Positions 26,549 through 34,719 of a stretch of 64,000 bases of DNA are shown piece after piece. The DNA is from Zetaproteobacteria bacterium CG06_land_8_20_14_3_00_59_53 (GTDB lineage: Bacteria; Pseudomonadota; Zetaproteobacteria; Mariprofundales; Mariprofundaceae). The position numbers and the translations under genes are program-made. The notes under the pieces were generated by a model that did no database searches, had not been told where the DNA came from, and saw nothing but the letters and a program-made list of their open reading frames with translations. Position 1 is the stretch's first letter, and each line of letters opens with the position of its first letter. Where the stretch lies: the NCBI GenBank assembly GCA_002779605.1, contig PEWE01000013.1, forward strand, positions 1 through 64,000. Reading direction: 5' to 3'.

Positions 26549-27573
26549 CACAACCACCTCGCCAGAACAGTATGGTACAGCATGGCCAGCAGCGCTGCCG
26601 CCGGCAGTGTGATCAGCCAGGTGAAGGCGATCTCGGCGGCCTTGCTCCAGCGTACGGCGCGCGGCTTATCCGCTGCCCCCACACCCATGATGGCCGAGGA
26701 GACCACATGCGTGGTCGAGACCGGACCGCCGAACATGGCGGCGAAGAAGATCACCGAGGAGGCCGCCAGTTGACTGTTGAAGGCATGGATCGGGCGCATC
26801 CTGTATATTCCGAAACCGACGGTGCGCACGATGCGCCAGCCGCCGGAGGCCGTGCCCAGCGTGATGCTGGCAGCACACAGCAGAATCACCCAGAAGGGCA
26901 CAGAGAAACTTTCGATCGAGCCGCCGAGCAGCAGCACCAGCGTGATGATGCCCATGGTTTTCTGGGCATCGTTGGCACCGTGCGAAAAAGCCAGTGCAGC
27001 AGCCCCGATCCATTGCAGGCGGCGCAATGTCCGGTTGGCAGCCGGTGAGGCGCGTCGCAAAGCCAGCCGTGCCAGAAGATGCAGGGACCAGCCGATTGCA
27101 AGACCCAGCAGCGGCGAGAACAACAGCGCGGCGGCGATCAGCATGATGCCGTGTACCCCGCCATGCGAGACAAGCTGTGCCCATCCCCAATGCACATGAT
27201 CGGCGCCTGCGGAGAGAATGACGCTGCCGGCCAGTCCGCCGACCAGCGCATGCGAGGAGGAGGAGGGAAGCCCGCGCCACCAGGTCAGGAAATTCAGTGT
27301 CACGGCACCCGCAGCGCCGCAGAGAATGATCAGCACGGCATCTCTCGCCGGCAGATCGCCGAGTGCTACGAATCCTCCCAGTGTATCGGCGACGGCAGTT
27401 CCACCCAGAATCGGGCCGAGGAAGGTGAATACGGAAACCACGATGATGGCCTGTGTCGGTGTCATGGCATGAGAGGCGATAACGCATGCAACCATATTGG
27501 CGGTGTCATGGAAGCCGTTGGTGTAATCGAAGACCACCAGCAGCACGATGCAGATCAGGGCGATGCTCAACAT
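26548..27573 (-). CDS. pit: Low-affinity inorganic phosphate transporter, Pit family
   Basis: Inner-membrane cation-coupled phosphate permease. The two Pit signature repeats FDYTNGFHDTAN (about residue 14-25) and FSHGANDAQKTMG (about 200-212) are intact, with about 10 predicted TM helices. ATG 27573 (MLSIALICIVLLVVF) is favoured; an upstream start adds six residues. The gene precedes and overlaps the DUF47 partner. A CRP-type operator for the next, divergent gene lies 48 bases from this start and could influence both. Confidence 0.93.
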   Translation of the reverse strand: MLSIALICIVLLVVFDYTNGFHDTANMVACVIASHAMTPTQAIIVVSVFTFLGPILGGTAVADTLGGFVALGDLPARDAVLIILCGAAGAVTLNFLTWWRGLPSSSSHALVGGLAGSVILSAGADHVHWGWAQLVSHGGVHGIMLIAAALLFSPLLGLAIGWSLHLLARLALRRASPAANRTLRRLQWIGAAALAFSHGANDAQKTMGIITLVLLLGGSIESFSVPFWVILLCAASITLGTASGGWRIVRTVGFGIYRMRPIHAFNSQLAASSVIFFAAMFGGPVSTTHVVSSAIMGVGAADKPRAVRWSKAAEIAFTWLITLPAAALLAMLYHTVLARWL

Positions 27574-27620
27574 AGTCCCACTGTAGATCAAAACTCAGGC
27601 GACCATACACCGGATATCAG

Positions 27621-27690
27621 TGTGAATGGCGTCACATCTAAAAAAATCCGTTCCGGACTACCTTGGCATCTACCCGACGGATACAGGTGC
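27621..27690 (+). promoter_or_regulatory. CRP/FNR-type operator and class II-like promoter, copy 2
   Basis: TGTGAATGGCGTCACA at 27621-27636 is an exact TGTGA-N6-TCACA palindrome. TACCTT lies at 27659-27664, the same offset (38 bp) as TACATT in copy 1, and ATACAGGTGC at 27681-27690 matches ACACAGGTGC there. It drives the intact paralog at 27737. Confidence 0.7.
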
Positions 27691-27712
27691 TCCCGCAAGG
27701 TGCGGGAGCACC
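27686..27712 (+). promoter_or_regulatory. Strong stem-loop in the 5' leader of the secreted-protein gene
   Basis: GGTGCTCCCGCA-AGG-TGCGGGAGCACC: a perfect 12-bp stem with a three-base loop, ending 24 bases before the ATG and 16 bases before GGAGG. No U run follows, so it is more likely an mRNA stability or translation-control element than a terminator. Copy 1 has only a weak hairpin at the same place (GGTG...CACC at 25230-25250). Confidence 0.6.
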
Positions 27713-27736
27713 CAAGGGCGCCGGGTGGAGGTTGAT

Positions 27737-28336
27737 ATGAACGTGAAAGCAATACGTATGCTGAATCGCGGTATTTCCCTGACGATAATCGCGGGAGCCG
27801 CGTGGTTGACCGGATCGCTGGCTATGCCGATGGATTCGCACGCTGGCGCCTGCAGCAAGAGCAGCGCAGGCATGAGTGGCACGGTAAATGGCAAAAACGC
27901 CTCGTCGCAGACTTCCGCAACGGGGGCATTTGTGTGCATCAGCCGAAGCGAGGCGCTGAGTACCCTCGGCCTGAATGCCGATGAGGAAGCGGGAAACGGA
28001 ATATCGAGGGCCACCATCTGCCATGTCCCGCCGGGTAATGCGGAGGCTCAGCATACCATCACGGTGGGCCAGCCATCGGTGTATGCGCATCTGGCACATG
28101 GGGACACGATGGGTGCATGCGCTGGCTGGGTGAGCAGTTTGTATATTGCATCGCTGCCCTCCTGTGCAGCCATCGATGCATCCGGCACTTCACTGGTCAG
28201 CGGTGTGTGGTTGCCGGATACCGCGGCCGCCGATGGTGCCGCGATGAACAGCTACTTTGCCGGAGTAAAGGGCGGTACGCTGGCGGGCCATCCGGACAGC
28301 GCATCGTATTCCTATCGTGAAATCTACGGTCAGTAA
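27737..28336 (+). CDS. Secreted protein with CHxPPGN...HGDxxGxC core and GVWxPD...YREIYGQ tail
   Basis: Exported protein of 199 residues, function unknown. The signal peptide (ISLTIIAGAAWLTGSLAMPMDSHAG, cleavage near residue 38) resembles that of copy 1. Core: VCISRSEAL, ATICHVPPGNAEAQHTITV and AHLAHGDTMGAC (about residues 92-128), a Cys/His-rich module found in many bacterial exported proteins. The C-terminus IDASG..LVSGVWLPD...YREIYGQ recurs in copy 1 and at 53396-53725. GGAGG lies six bases before ATG 27737. A 16-bp-stem terminator closes the gene. Confidence 0.75.
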   Translation: MNVKAIRMLNRGISLTIIAGAAWLTGSLAMPMDSHAGACSKSSAGMSGTVNGKNASSQTSATGAFVCISRSEALSTLGLNADEEAGNGISRATICHVPPGNAEAQHTITVGQPSVYAHLAHGDTMGACAGWVSSLYIASLPSCAAIDASGTSLVSGVWLPDTAAADGAAMNSYFAGVKGGTLAGHPDSASYSYREIYGQ

Positions 28337-28352
28337 TACCGTTCGCTACGCA

Positions 28353-28390
28353 CAACAAGAGCGCCTCCTTCGGGAGGCGCTCTTGTTGTT
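28353..28390 (+). terminator. Terminator with 16-bp stem and TTCG loop
   Basis: CAACAAGAGCGCCTCC-TTCG-GGAGGCGCTCTTGTTG; perfect 16-bp stem. It lies between the convergent secreted-protein and ppk2 genes and may serve both. Confidence 0.85.
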
Positions 28391-28413
28391 GCTGCGGGGC
28401 CGCTGCTACAGTT

Positions 28414-29214
28414 TCAATACTTCTCCGGGATGAAGTGCTGATCGTTGATGTCCGGGCGTTTGTAATCGGGCTGTTGCTTCCTCGGTGGCAGCGGCTCGGG
28501 GGCGGGCATGACATCCTTGTAGGGAATGGAGTGCAGGATGTGGCTGATGCAATTCAGGCGGGAGCGCTTCTTGTCGTCGGCATGCACGACATACCAGGGG
28601 GCCTCTTCGATATCGGTGTAGAAGAACATCTCATCCTTGGCCTTGGAGTATTCCATCCAGCGATCGCGCGACTCCAGATCCATCGGGCTGAGTTTCCAGT
28701 GTTTGCTTTTATCGGTCGCACGCTTCTGGAAGCGGTGCTCCTGCTCTTCATCGCTCACCGAGAACCAGTATTTCTGCAGGATGATACCGGAGCGCACCAG
28801 CATGCGCTCGAATTCGGGGCAGGAACGCATGAATTCGCGGTATTCCTTGTCCGTGCAGAAGCCCATCACACGTTCCACGCCGGCGCGGTTGTACCAGCTG
28901 CGGTCGAAGATGGCGATCTCGCCTGCTGCAGGCAGATGCTGCACATAGCGCTGGAAATACCATTGGGTCTTTTCCCGGTCTGAAGGGGCGGGCAGGGCAA
29001 CCACATTGCATCCGCGCGGGTTCAGCGGCTCCGTCAGACGCTTGATGGTGCCGCCCTTTCCTGCGGCATCCCGGCCCTCGAAAATCAGCACGACCCGCAG
29101 CCCCTGTTCCTTGATCCAGTGCTGCCACTTCACCAGTTCGATATCGAGTTTTGCGAGAGCCTTGTGGTAATCTTTCGACGGCATTTTTTCAGCTTTCTCT
29201 GCCTGTCCGGTCAT
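28414..29214 (-). CDS. ppk2: Polyphosphate kinase 2 (PPK2)
   Basis: Phosphorylates nucleotides from polyphosphate or makes polyP. Walker A GRDAAGKGG is at about residue 47; the lid/Walker B block FDRSWYNRAGVERVMGF at about 107. ATG 29214 is preferred because GGAGG lies five bases upstream; this gives 266 residues, a class I PPK2 length. It sits near the pit/DUF47 phosphate genes, fitting a phosphate-storage context. Preferred nucleotide (ADP or GDP) is not clear. Confidence 0.95.
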   Translation of the reverse strand: MTGQAEKAEKMPSKDYHKALAKLDIELVKWQHWIKEQGLRVVLIFEGRDAAGKGGTIKRLTEPLNPRGCNVVALPAPSDREKTQWYFQRYVQHLPAAGEIAIFDRSWYNRAGVERVMGFCTDKEYREFMRSCPEFERMLVRSGIILQKYWFSVSDEEQEHRFQKRATDKSKHWKLSPMDLESRDRWMEYSKAKDEMFFYTDIEEAPWYVVHADDKKRSRLNCISHILHSIPYKDVMPAPEPLPPRKQQPDYKRPDINDQHFIPEKY

Positions 29215-29370
29215 CGAACCCTCCATTGAGGATACCCGGCTTCAGCCATCATCCGGGCAAACGGTTTGTACCCCTAGGATGCTGCAATTAAAGCTGTTCC
29301 GCAATCGCACGAGGCCGACAAGCAGCTTGCAAGCTTTGCCGGTAGGCCTGCCGCATGCGAGCATCCGCGC

Positions 29371-30564
29371 ATGCCACACAACGACTCTGACCTTGCCCGG
29401 ATGCGCTGGGATATCTTCTGCAACGTCGTGGATAACTATGGCGATATCGGCGTGTGCTGGCGGCTGGCGCGGCAACTGGCCGGCGAACACCGTCTTGCTG
29501 TCCGGTTGTGGGTGGATGATGTGCAGAGCTTTGTGCGTCTGTGCCCCGAAGCTGATGCGCGACTTGATATGCAGCAGTGCCTCGGGGTTGAGGTGCGGCG
29601 CTGGGCGGAGCCGTTTGCAGATGTTGTCCCCGCCGATGTGGTGATCGACGGTTTCGGCTGCGCGCTGCCGTCCGTGTATCTGACAGCCATGGCGCGGCAA
29701 ACTCCGCGGCCTGTGTGGTTCAATCTGGAATATCTCAGCGCGGAGCCATGGGTGAACGATTGCCATGGTCTGCCCTCACCACGACCGGAGCCCGGGCTGG
29801 TCAGGTACTTCTTCTTTCCGGGATTCACCGCTGGTACCGGCGGGCTGCTGCGCGAAGCCGGGCTGCTTGAGCGGCGCGATGCCCTGCGCGCCGATGGCGC
29901 TGCGCAGACCGCTTTCTGGGCTGCTTTCGGCATGCCGGTGCCGCAGCCGTCGGCCCTCAAAGTATCGCTGTTCTGTTATGAGAACGACAATATCCCGCCC
30001 CTGCTGGATGGCTGGGCGGGCGGGGAACGGGATGTGCTGTGCATGGTGCCGGAGGGCAGGGTGCTACCGCAGGTGTCGGCATGGTCGGGCAGATGCCTTG
30101 TCGCAGGCGATGTGTATATGCGCGGCAGGCTGGAGATTCGAGTTCTGCCCTTCGTGGAGCAGACGTGCTACGACGAGCTACTGTGGCTGTGCGATATCAA
30201 TGTGGTGCGCGGCGAGGATTCTTTCGTGCGCGCGCAGTGGGCGGCGACGCCGATGGTCTGGCATATCTATCCGCAGGACGATATGGCGCACATCGGGAAG
30301 CTTTCGGCCTTTCTCGATCTGTATGAAAGCGGTCTTGAGCCAGCCGACGCGCTGATGCTGCGCCGGTTCTGGGAGGCGTGGAACCACGGTGAGGGTGCCG
30401 CAGACATATGGCCTGCGTTTGCGGCCATGCTGGGCAGGCTCTCCAGCCATGCTGAGCAATGGTGCACGGCTTTGAGTGCGGGGGTCGGCGGCAGCCTGAG
30501 TGCGAATCTGGTGGATTTTTCCGGCAGAATAAGGGAAAGTTCGGACCCTAATTTTGAGAGGTAA
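29371..30564 (+). CDS. earP: EF-P arginine rhamnosyltransferase EarP
   Basis: Inverting GT-B enzyme that transfers rhamnose from dTDP-rhamnose to Arg32 of EF-P. The N-terminus WDIFCNVVDNYGDIGVCWRLARQL holds the catalytic Asp (DNYGDIG) and the C-terminal half has the nucleotide-binding EDSFVRAQWA motif (about residue 282). Length 397. ATG 29371 is used; ATG 29401 (MRWDIFC) is a credible shorter start, and both lack a good Shine-Dalgarno. efp starts six bases after the stop, and rmlD/rmlC (dTDP-rhamnose synthesis) are just beyond. Confidence 0.95.
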   Translation: MPHNDSDLARMRWDIFCNVVDNYGDIGVCWRLARQLAGEHRLAVRLWVDDVQSFVRLCPEADARLDMQQCLGVEVRRWAEPFADVVPADVVIDGFGCALPSVYLTAMARQTPRPVWFNLEYLSAEPWVNDCHGLPSPRPEPGLVRYFFFPGFTAGTGGLLREAGLLERRDALRADGAAQTAFWAAFGMPVPQPSALKVSLFCYENDNIPPLLDGWAGGERDVLCMVPEGRVLPQVSAWSGRCLVAGDVYMRGRLEIRVLPFVEQTCYDELLWLCDINVVRGEDSFVRAQWAATPMVWHIYPQDDMAHIGKLSAFLDLYESGLEPADALMLRRFWEAWNHGEGAADIWPAFAAMLGRLSSHAEQWCTALSAGVGGSLSANLVDFSGRIRESSDPNFER

Positions 30565-30570
30565 GTACAG

Positions 30571-31125
30571 ATGAAAACAGCACAGGAAATTCGCGCAGGC
30601 AACGTCATCATGGTGGGCAGTGATCCGATGGTCGTGCAGAAGGCCGAATTCAGTAAATCCGGTCGCAATGCGTCTGTGGTGAAGATGAAACTGAAAAACC
30701 TGCTCACCGATACCGGCACGGAAACCGTGTTCCGCGCCGACGACAAGTTCGAGATGGTGGTGCTCGACAATAAGGCTGTGAGCTACTCCTACTACGCCGA
30801 TCCGATGTATGTGTTCATGGACAGCGAGTACAACCAGTATGAAGTCGAAAAGGACAGCATGGGCGACGCGCTGAACTACCTCGAAGACGGCATGGAGTGC
30901 GAGGTTGTGTTCTACAACGGCAAGGCCATCACGGTGAACATGCCGAACATCGTGGTGCGCGAGATCGTTTACACCGAGCCTTCCGCTCGTGGCGACACCT
31001 CCGGCAAGGTCATGAAGATGGCCAAGATCAACACCGGCATGGAGCTTTCGGTCGCCGATTTCTGCAACGTCGGCGACAGGATCGAGATCGATACCCGCAC
31101 CGGTGAATACCGCAAGCGCGCCTGA
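30571..31125 (+). CDS. efp: Elongation factor P, arginine-rhamnosylated type
   Basis: Relieves ribosome stalling at polyproline. KOW/OB domains in the standard 184-residue arrangement; the loop [11 protein letters not shown] places Arg at position 32, the residue modified by EarP (rather than Lys34 of the EpmA type). C-terminus [13 protein letters not shown] is canonical. GAGGTAAG precedes the ATG. The pair earP-efp is one transcription unit. Confidence 0.97.
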   Translation: MKTAQEIRAGNVIMVGSDPMVVQKAEFSKSGRNASVVKMKLKNLLTDTGTETVFRADDKFEMVVLDNKAVSYSYYADPMYVFMDSEYNQYEVEKDSMGDALNYLEDGMECEVVFYNGKAITVNMPNIVVREIVYTEPSARGDTSGKVMKMAKINTGMELSVADFCNVGDRIEIDTRTGEYRKRA

Positions 31126-31152
31126 TCGCGTCCAGCATTTGGAACATCCAAT

Positions 31153-31185
31153 ACCGCCGGCCTAGTGCCGGCGGTGTCGTTTAGA
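31153..31185. terminator. Hairpin between efp and rmlD
   Basis: ACCGCCGGC-CTAGT-GCCGGCGGT, 9-bp stem, followed by TGTCGTTT on the plus strand. The two genes converge here, so it may stop both, though the T run is weak. Confidence 0.6.
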
Positions 31186-32059
31186 TCACACGGGAAGCTC
31201 CGCGCAGATCCCGTATCACCGTGTCCAGAGAAGCTGACCAGGCCGGTATGGTATAGCAGAAGGTGGTCTCGAAGTCAGTGCAATCCAGTACTGAATTGGC
31301 CGGACGCTTGGCTGGCAGGCCCAATTCCCGTGCGCTCACCTGCAGAATGCGAACACTACGAAGCGGCCAGTCCTGTCGCCCGGCTTCGGCCACGATCGCC
31401 CCGGCGAAAGCGTGCCATGTGGTCGGAGAGGGTTGGCAGAAGTGGTATGTCCCCCACGCCTCCACCCCGCTTTCCAGCGCATGCAGGATGCCTGAAGCAA
31501 GCTCACCGGCGCATGTCGGACAGCCGCGCTGGTCGTTCACCACGCGCAGTTCCTCTTGAGTACAAGATAGTTCGAGTATCTTTTTTACGAAATTGCTGCC
31601 GTGCGGCGAGAACACCCAGCTTGTGCGCAGGATCAGGTGTCGCTCGCAGAGCGAGCGAACCGCTTGCTCGCCGGCCAGTTTGCTTGCGCCATATACGCCG
31701 AGTGGTCCGGTCGCGTCATAGGTTGAGTATGCGCTCTGTTTGCTGCCGTCGAACACACAATCCGTGGATAGATGGATCAATGGGATACCGGCTGCGTGGC
31801 ATGCTCCGGCCAGATTGGCAGCCCCGTCTCGATTCACCGAGAAGGCAGCGCCGGGTTCGGATTCAGCCCTGTCCACGAAACGGTAGGCGGCCGCATTGAT
31901 GACGGCATCCGGCCTGAACGCCAGAACTGCCCGCTTTACCGCATCGGCATCGGTGATATCCATGCGAGAGGAATCCGCGGCAAGCAGGGTGTGATGCGAG
32001 GTCAGGCGCGAGATTTCCCGACCGAGTTGGCCGTTCGCCCCCGCAATCAGCAGCCGCAT
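31181..32059 (-). CDS. rmlD: dTDP-4-dehydrorhamnose reductase
   Basis: Last step of dTDP-L-rhamnose synthesis. SDR fold: GANGQLGREI near the N-terminus, YGASKLAGE (catalytic Tyr-x3-Lys) at about residue 126, and the ILRTSWVFS block. ATG 32059 gives 292 residues. It follows rmlC by 10 bases in the same direction. Nearby EarP needs exactly this donor; the rmlA and rmlB genes were not found here. Confidence 0.94.
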   Translation of the reverse strand: MRLLIAGANGQLGREISRLTSHHTLLAADSSRMDITDADAVKRAVLAFRPDAVINAAAYRFVDRAESEPGAAFSVNRDGAANLAGACHAAGIPLIHLSTDCVFDGSKQSAYSTYDATGPLGVYGASKLAGEQAVRSLCERHLILRTSWVFSPHGSNFVKKILELSCTQEELRVVNDQRGCPTCAGELASGILHALESGVEAWGTYHFCQPSPTTWHAFAGAIVAEAGRQDWPLRSVRILQVSARELGLPAKRPANSVLDCTDFETTFCYTIPAWSASLDTVIRDLRGASRVI

Positions 32060-32069
32060 TCCGGTTCTT

Positions 32070-32627
32070 TCACTGCGGCAATCGCCAGCGCCGGGTACTT
32101 GCAATACTTGTCAGCGCCCTGTCTCTATCGGAGAGCAACGGTTCGACGACCGGCCACCCGATGGCAAGTTGTGCATCATCCCATGCCACGCCACCTGAAT
32201 CCTGTGCATCGAAATAGTCGGTGCAGCGGTAGTGCACATCAGCTGTTTCCGAGAGCACACAGAAGCCGTGCGCATAGCCCGGCGGCACCCAGACCTGACG
32301 ATGATTGTCATCAGAGAGCTCCATGCTGATCCATTGCAGGAAATTCTGTGAATCAGGATTCACATCGGCGATGACATCGAACACGCGACCTGCACTCACA
32401 CTGAATAATTTGCCCTGTGGATGGTTGATCTGGAAATGCAGGCCGCGCAGTACGCCGTGATGCGAGCGGGTGGCATTCTCCTGCACAAAGCCATGGCCTT
32501 CACCGGGAATGCCGTACCGGGCATATCGGGCCGCATTGAAACCCTCCAGAAAAAAGCCGCGACTATCCGGAAACACGTCCGGTTCGATGATCAGCACGCC
32601 GGGCAGGGCGGTTTCGATGATATTCAC
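32070..32627 (-). CDS. rmlC: dTDP-4-dehydrorhamnose 3,5-epimerase
   Basis: Cupin-type epimerase of dTDP-rhamnose synthesis, 185 residues. Diagnostic segments: VFPDSRGFFLEGFN, RSHHGVLRGLHFQ (catalytic His-Asp area), VWVPPGYAHGFCVLSE and YRCTDYF. The start is GTG at 32627 with TAGGA upstream; the residue sequence NIIETALPGVLII then matches other RmlC N-termini. It lies immediately after the EamA gene. Confidence 0.94.
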   Translation of the reverse strand: MNIIETALPGVLIIEPDVFPDSRGFFLEGFNAARYARYGIPGEGHGFVQENATRSHHGVLRGLHFQINHPQGKLFSVSAGRVFDVIADVNPDSQNFLQWISMELSDDNHRQVWVPPGYAHGFCVLSETADVHYRCTDYFDAQDSGGVAWDDAQLAIGWPVVEPLLSDRDRALTSIASTRRWRLPQ

Positions 32628-32637
32628 CGGAGCATTC

Positions 32638-33075
32638 CTAACGTTTGAGCGCCAGCAGCAGTACACCGCCGGCAATCAGCCCGATGCCTGTCCAGTCCTT
32701 TGCTGTGGGACGTTCGCCAAGGAAGATGACAGCAAAGATCGCCACCAGTACCAGGCTGAATTTGTCCACGGGGGCGACCTTCGAGGCATCGCCGATCTGC
32801 AGGGCGCGGAAGTAGCACAGCCATGAGGCACCGGTGGCCAGCGCTGAAAGGGTGAGAAACACGATGGTGTTGCCGGAAAGGGCGCGCGGGTCGGTCCATT
32901 TGCCTGCGTACCACACGAAACCGGCCAGCACGAACAGGATGATGAAGGTGCGGAACAGGGTGGCGAAATCGGAATCCACGCCCTGAATGCCGACCTTGGC
33001 GAAGATGGCCGTGAGTGCTGCAAACACCGCCGACAATACCGCCCAGAAAAACCAGCTTTCCGTCGTGCCTAGCAT
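32638..33075 (-). CDS. Small EamA/DMT-family membrane protein
   Basis: Hydrophobic protein of 145 residues with about four to five TM helices and one EamA repeat (conserved AVFAALTAIFAKVGIQGVDS and DWTGIGLIAGGVLLL). Half-length DMT proteins act as dimers. Substrate unknown. The rmlC start follows 10 bases after its stop, so the three minus-strand genes 33075-31181 look like one transcription unit. Confidence 0.85.
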   Translation of the reverse strand: MLGTTESWFFWAVLSAVFAALTAIFAKVGIQGVDSDFATLFRTFIILFVLAGFVWYAGKWTDPRALSGNTIVFLTLSALATGASWLCYFRALQIGDASKVAPVDKFSLVLVAIFAVIFLGERPTAKDWTGIGLIAGGVLLLALKR

Positions 33076-33267
33076 GTCGTGCCTGTCTGCCTTGTCGTCC
33101 GGCTCATTTCACCCCGTTTCCGCTTCACAGAATTGTCTGCAAACAATGCTGCAACTTCGAAGAGCTGGCAATCACTTGCCGTGGATGGCAGGCCTGCAAA
33201 TACATGCTACTGTCAAAGGGAAAACGCCGCAGTATCAATAAGCATTGTCGCAGCCGGAGGTGGAACC

Positions 33268-34680
33268 ATGAAGCAGCAAGTCCAGCCGGAGGTCCAGACG
33301 GAGGTCCAGACGGAGGTCCAGACGGCTCCGGAGCAGAAGTCCCGTGATGTGCTGCGCTTGCTGGCGGCAGCGGATGATGCCGACGGGCTGAGGCGATACG
33401 TTAAATCCATCGGTGTGAACGAAACCTTCAGTGCCATCCTGCGGCTGTCCGTGGATGATCGCGAGAAGGTGTTGACCACGCTGTCGGCCGAGGATGCTGC
33501 TGATTTCATCGAGGAGCTTCCCAACCAGCATGCAGCCGAGATGATCGGCAAGCTGTCCGCATCCGACGCCGCTTCGATCCTGAGTGAAATGGAGAGCCAG
33601 GATCAGGCGGATCTGATCAGTGAATTGAAGGCCGAGAGTGCCAAAGCCGTGCTCGCCGAGATGCATCCCGAGGCGGCGGCCAATGTGGAACGTCTGAGCA
33701 GTTATGCCGCGGATTCGGCAGGCGGTCTGATGATGAGCGAGGTGATCGCCTATCGGGATGATATGACGGTGGGGGAGGTGCTGGCCAAGCTCGGCGAGCG
33801 GGAGTCGCAGCCCTCAACCCTTGGAATGTATATCTATGTCACCTCCAGATCGGGCAAGATCAGCGGTGTCGTGGAGCTGCGCAGCATGGTTCTATCCAGC
33901 CACAGTTCGCCCATGGCGTTTATCAGCAAGCCTTGCCTTTCGGTCCGGGACGATGCCACGTTAAGCGAGCTGGACGAATTCTTCGATCAGCACCCGTTTC
34001 TGGCTGTTCCGGTGGTGGGTGCGGACCGGCAGCTGGTCGGTGTGGTGCATCGCCAGCATGTCGCCGAGGCTCTGGCGGACAATGCAGCCGCCACCTACCG
34101 CAAATCGCAGGGCATCATCGGCGCTGATGAGATCCGCTCGCAGCCTCTGCTGCTGCGCTCGGGCCGGCGCGTGTCGTGGCTTAGCCTGAATATCGTGCTG
34201 AACATCATTTCCGCCAGCGTGATCGCCATGTATCAGGACACCCTGAGCGCGGTCATCGCACTGGCCGTGTTCCTGCCGATCGTATCGGATATGAGTGGAT
34301 GTTCGGGAAACCAGGCCGTGGCGGTGAGTATGCGCGAACTGGCGCTGGGCATCATCAAGCCTTATGAGATCATGCGTGTGTGGCTCAAAGAGGTGTCGGT
34401 GGGCTGCATCAACGGGGTGATTCTCGGCCTGCTGCTGGCCGGTGTGGCGATGCTGTGGAAGGGCAATCCCTATCTCGGTCTGGTGGTCGGCGTGGCGCTG
34501 GCTGTGAACACCGTGATCGCCGTATCCATCGGCGGCACGGTGCCGCTGATTCTCAAGCATTTCGGCAAAGACCCGGCGGTGGCTTCCGGCCCGATTCTCA
34601 CCACGGTGACCGATATGTGCGGCTTCTTCCTGATCCTGAGCCTTGCCGCCATGCTGCTGCCGCATCTGACCGTAGGCTAG
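33268..34680 (+). CDS. mgtE: Magnesium transporter MgtE
   Basis: Mg2+ channel/transporter with cytoplasmic MgtE_N and CBS gating domains and a C-terminal TM domain. The N-domain (DVLRLLAAADDADGLRRYV) begins at about residue 26, two CBS motifs occupy about 150-270, and five TM helices follow (NIVLNIISASVIAMY, SDMSGCSGNQAVAVSMRELALG, VVGVALAVNTVIAV). ATG 33268 follows GGAGGTGGAA. An odd Val-Gln-Thr-Glu repeat in the first 20 residues comes from 12-bp tandem repeats at 33288-33325. No M-box-like leader was recognised. Confidence 0.93.
   Translation: MKQQVQPEVQTEVQTEVQTAPEQKSRDVLRLLAAADDADGLRRYVKSIGVNETFSAILRLSVDDREKVLTTLSAEDAADFIEELPNQHAAEMIGKLSASDAASILSEMESQDQADLISELKAESAKAVLAEMHPEAAANVERLSSYAADSAGGLMMSEVIAYRDDMTVGEVLAKLGERESQPSTLGMYIYVTSRSGKISGVVELRSMVLSSHSSPMAFISKPCLSVRDDATLSELDEFFDQHPFLAVPVVGADRQLVGVVHRQHVAEALADNAAATYRKSQGIIGADEIRSQPLLLRSGRRVSWLSLNIVLNIISASVIAMYQDTLSAVIALAVFLPIVSDMSGCSGNQAVAVSMRELALGIIKPYEIMRVWLKEVSVGCINGVILGLLLAGVAMLWKGNPYLGLVVGVALAVNTVIAVSIGGTVPLILKHFGKDPAVASGPILTTVTDMCGFFLILSLAAMLLPHLTVG
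33288..33325. repeat. 12-bp tandem repeats in the mgtE N-terminal coding region
   Basis: GAGGTCCAGACG repeated about three times, encoding (E)VQT repeats at residues 7-18 of MgtE. Copy number may differ between strains. Confidence 0.75.
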
Positions 34681-34719
34681 GCTGAATGCTGCGCCCGATT
34701 CATTCGCAAATCTTCGTCC

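Noticed and set aside
33076-33267. Mg riboswitch (M-box) in the mgtE leader
   Set aside because: I found none of the conserved M-box segments.
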